This document shows positions 20,204 to 21,450 of a stretch of 21,450 nt of DNA, one piece after another. Under the pieces are notes generated by a model. It ran no database searches, had not been told where the DNA came from, and saw only the letters and a program-made list of their open reading frames with translations. The position numbers and the translations under genes are program-made. This DNA is from a virus: positions 1 through 21,450 of the IMG/VR virus record IMGVR_UViG_3300023179_003353; one strand, 5' to 3'. Each line of letters begins with the position of its first letter. Positions within the stretch are counted from its first letter, which is position 1.

Positions 20204-20361
20204 TAGATCAATATGTTACTCAAAGAAAGTCTGTTGAAGATATAGCTAACCATTGTAATACAACACCACCAATCATTATATCTTGGTTAAATGAATTTAG
20301 TATTTACCGAAAATTACCTTCATGCGTACACAGCAAAATACAATGTCCTAAATGTGGTTGA
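20173..20361 (+). CDS. Small HTH DNA-binding protein
   Basis: 62 aa. KKWLIDQYVTQRKSVEDIAN, then HCNTTPPIIISWLNEFSI, reads as a helix-turn-helix of the type found in phage regulators and at the ends of homing endonucleases. It ends in CPKCG, half of a zinc ribbon, just before the stop, so the protein may be a shortened relative of a longer HTH-zinc protein. GGGACGG lies just before the ATG. The stop (20359-20361) lies in the next promoter's -35 box. Confidence 0.75.
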   Translation: MAKFTDKKWLIDQYVTQRKSVEDIANHCNTTPPIIISWLNEFSIYRKLPSCVHSKIQCPKCG

Positions 20362-20386
20362 CTAGAATATTTACATATACTATAAT
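20358..20386 (+). promoter_or_regulatory. Leaderless SigA-type promoter
   Basis: TTGACT (20358-20363), a 17-nt spacer and TATAAT (20381-20386). The first ATG follows after 6 nt at 20393, but that frame is only 12 codons long (see the uORF). Confidence 0.75.
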
Positions 20387-20392
20387 GAATAT

Positions 20393-20431
20393 ATGAGTGA
20401 ATGGCGGAATAATGGATTTACAGGCTGCTGA
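20393..20431 (+). CDS. Possible 12-codon leaderless ORF
   Basis: ATG 6 nt after the -10 opens a 12-codon frame (MSEWRNNGFTGC, TGA at 20429-20431). It overlaps the start of the gene at 20412 in another frame. It could be a leader peptide that couples or limits translation of that gene, or an accident next to a GTG start at 20397. Real status unknown. Confidence 0.35.
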   Translation: MSEWRNNGFTGC

Positions 20432-20615
20432 GACAGACCATCTAAGACCACCAAGGGACCAGATTAGCTATAAAAAAACAAATTGGAAGTGTCCTTGTAG
20501 TGGATGTACTAAGGCTCGTAAATTAGAACGTGAAACAATAGCAGATCAATTAGTTGAGGCGGGTTACCCTGATGCCGCTGAATTTATCATGAAGGATACA
20601 GATGCGAAAAAGTAA
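20412..20615 (+). CDS. Small Cys-rich protein with CPCSGC
   Basis: 67 aa from ATG 20412, which has GGCGGA close upstream; a GTG at 20397 could also be used and would add five residues. C27, C29 and C32 (KCPCSGCTKARKLERE) resemble a small family seen in actinophages, with 'W.CPC.GC..A...ER'. The C-terminal helix ends DTDAKK. Function unknown. It overlaps the next gene by 14 nt. Confidence 0.72.
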   Translation: MDLQAAETDHLRPPRDQISYKKTNWKCPCSGCTKARKLERETIADQLVEAGYPDAAEFIMKDTDAKK

Positions 20616-20787
20616 TAAGAATCTAACTGAAAAAGGAATGAAACGAGCCGCAAAGAATAGCAAAAGAATTAGAGAAAAGGAACAGCGAATCAAAGATTTA
20701 ATTTGGTTATTGGCTTCAAAGAAACACTGGCATCCAGAAGTATCTAAAATTAGTGTAGAATCTGGACAGGGCCAAGATGGGATCTAG
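20602..20787 (+). CDS. Small basic helical protein (61 aa)
   Basis: Very basic N-terminal helix (KGMKRAAKNSKRIREKEQRI) followed by DLIWLLASKKHWHPEVSKI. Not recognised; nucleic-acid binding is possible from charge. It overlaps both neighbours by about 11-14 nt, as is usual in this run. Confidence 0.65.
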   Translation: MRKSNKNLTEKGMKRAAKNSKRIREKEQRIKDLIWLLASKKHWHPEVSKISVESGQGQDGI

Positions 20788-21016
20788 CAGTATCGAGAAA
20801 ACACCATTCTACGTGCTCCAGGAGGGCCTATACAGGCAATATCAGTATGGCCTACCAGATGAGCCCAGACAGATGGCTCGTTTCATTATGCACATATTAG
20901 AATCTAATGGCTATTATATATCTAATATTAGTCCCAATTCGACAGAAAGTGCGAAAAGTGCGACGGCGGAAGAGAACCCCATGATCCATACTGGATCAAT
21001 TATAGGAGATAAATAA
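20777..21016 (+). CDS. Hypothetical protein (79 aa)
   Basis: Not recognised. FYVLQEGLYRQYQYGLPDEP and MARFIMHILESNGYYI look folded; the rest is polar and Ser/Thr-rich. Bases 20770-20890 use more G/C-ending codons (CTC, GGC, CAG, GAG) than the neighbours, which suggests a separate origin. The stop overlaps the next ATG (TAATG), with AGGAGAT upstream of that ATG. Confidence 0.65.
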   Translation: MGSSSIEKTPFYVLQEGLYRQYQYGLPDEPRQMARFIMHILESNGYYISNISPNSTESAKSATAEENPMIHTGSIIGDK

Positions 21017-21180
21017 TGAATATGTTCACATGTAATTATTGCCTAAGAAAAGGAAGCTACGCTTGGGAAGACGATTTTGGCGGGTTATTATGGTTATGTA
21101 AACCATGTACAGATACTTTAGACTTTGTAAGAGCTATGATTCCTCTAATGGATGAAGGAGGTTCAATTGTTGATGAATGA
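21016..21180 (+). CDS. Small zinc-finger protein (54 aa)
   Basis: TAATG-coupled start with AGGAGAT. C6-NY-C9 and C28-KP-C31 form a single zinc site around SYAWEDDFGGLLW; a helical end follows (DFVRAMIPLMDE). Family unknown. Like the 78-aa zinc protein at 12289 it pairs CxxC...CxxC with a short helical end. Confidence 0.72.
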   Translation: MNMFTCNYCLRKGSYAWEDDFGGLLWLCKPCTDTLDFVRAMIPLMDEGGSIVDE

Positions 21181-21325
21181 TGATTATGGCATGGCTTTAT
21201 GGCAGGATGAAGATGGTTGGCGAGGATATATTGTTAATGTCGATAAATCACTAATTTATTTTAATGACATTCCAAATGAGAGTTTTATAGATGCAATGGA
21301 TCACCTATTGGAGAAATATGAATAA
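21173..21325 (+). CDS. Hypothetical acidic protein (50 aa)
   Basis: MNDDYGMALWQDEDGWRGYI, then an acidic helix ending HLLEKYE. AAGGAGG (about 21155-21161) lies 11 nt before the ATG. It overlaps both neighbours by 8 nt. Not recognised. Confidence 0.6.
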   Translation: MNDDYGMALWQDEDGWRGYIVNVDKSLIYFNDIPNESFIDAMDHLLEKYE

Positions 21326-21450
21326 CTGGGAGGGGCTGACAAAGATAGCCATAATTCTATCTATACTAATAACTCTCTTGTATATACATGGTATAACCCT
21401 ATATATCAAACTATACTCAAAGTACAGTAAATTGTCCAATAACTACGATA
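21318..21450 (+). CDS. Small membrane protein (partial, cut by window end)
   Basis: ATG 21318 overlaps the preceding gene. MNNWEGLTK leads into one hydrophobic segment (IAIILSILITLLYIHGITLY) and then Lys/Ser/Tyr residues up to the window edge; no stop is seen. It uses ATA and CTA codons more than most genes in this window. Function unknown. Confidence 0.55.
   Translation, partial: MNNWEGLTKIAIILSILITLLYIHGITLYIKLYSKYSKLSNNYD

Overview
The window looks like part of a tailed double-stranded DNA phage (Caudoviricetes) that infects an actinobacterium. Phage evidence: a large terminase with Walker A, Walker B and nuclease motifs, a small-terminase candidate, a CHAP endolysin, a holin candidate, capsid-maturation-type modules, phage tRNAs and dozens of tiny, tightly packed, overlapping genes. 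Host evidence: a WhiB-family Fe-S regulator, an AhpC/AhpD pair of mycobacterial type, and several -10 boxes only 6-9 nt upstream of an ATG, the layout of leaderless actinobacterial transcripts. The DNA is AT-rich (AGA is the favoured Arg codon), which suggests a low-GC host such as a freshwater actinobacterium; that is inference. All genes I can support are on the + strand.

Layout. 1-3177: DNA packaging (small-terminase candidate, large terminase, small Cys protein) with a 2OG-Fe(II) oxygenase between the two terminase genes. 3188-4506: tRNA-CAT, a short SDR protein, a winged-helix-like small protein, a 52-aa capsid-module protein, then tRNA-Arg(TCT) and tRNA-Thr(TGT). 4523-6215: Dps, CHAP endolysin with a basic tail, cupin/JmjC-like protein. 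6239-6946: Hsp20 and an FmdB-type zinc ribbon. 6976-10079: an 848-aa secreted multidomain protein, two small membrane proteins (the second a holin candidate), closed by a strong terminator. 10088-11136: a 47-aa protein and a three-module head-associated protein. 11150-12525: tRNA-Asn, then WhiB and small unknowns. 12545-14927: a cluster of short units with leaderless promoters (membrane coiled-coil protein, HslV/proteasome-like Ntn hydrolase, membrane zinc protein, secreted subtilase). 14920-17443: an overlapping run with two 2OG oxygenases, a pyrimidine-dimer glycosylase-like protein, thioredoxin and a DUF2061 membrane protein. 17467-18424: a self-contained transcription unit of five very small, mostly disordered proteins, ending in a clear terminator. 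18432-20203: AhpC, AhpD, a variant oxygenase and a Cys peptide. 20173-21450: tiny DNA-binding, zinc and membrane ORFs, the last cut by the window end.

Themes. First, redox and stress: Dps, Hsp20, thioredoxin, AhpC and AhpD fit a phage that protects its host from peroxide and protein damage during infection. Second, oxygenases: four prolyl-hydroxylase-like proteins plus one cupin/JmjC-like protein lie scattered as single genes; one has lost the usual metal-binding Asp. Third, proteolysis and secretion: an HslV-like peptidase, a signal-peptide subtilase and a PA14-containing secreted protein. Fourth, promoter architecture: extended -10 promoters (TGnTATAAT) without clear -35 boxes, inverted repeats just downstream of three of them, and about six leaderless starts. 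Calls rest on motif recognition by eye; no database search was run.
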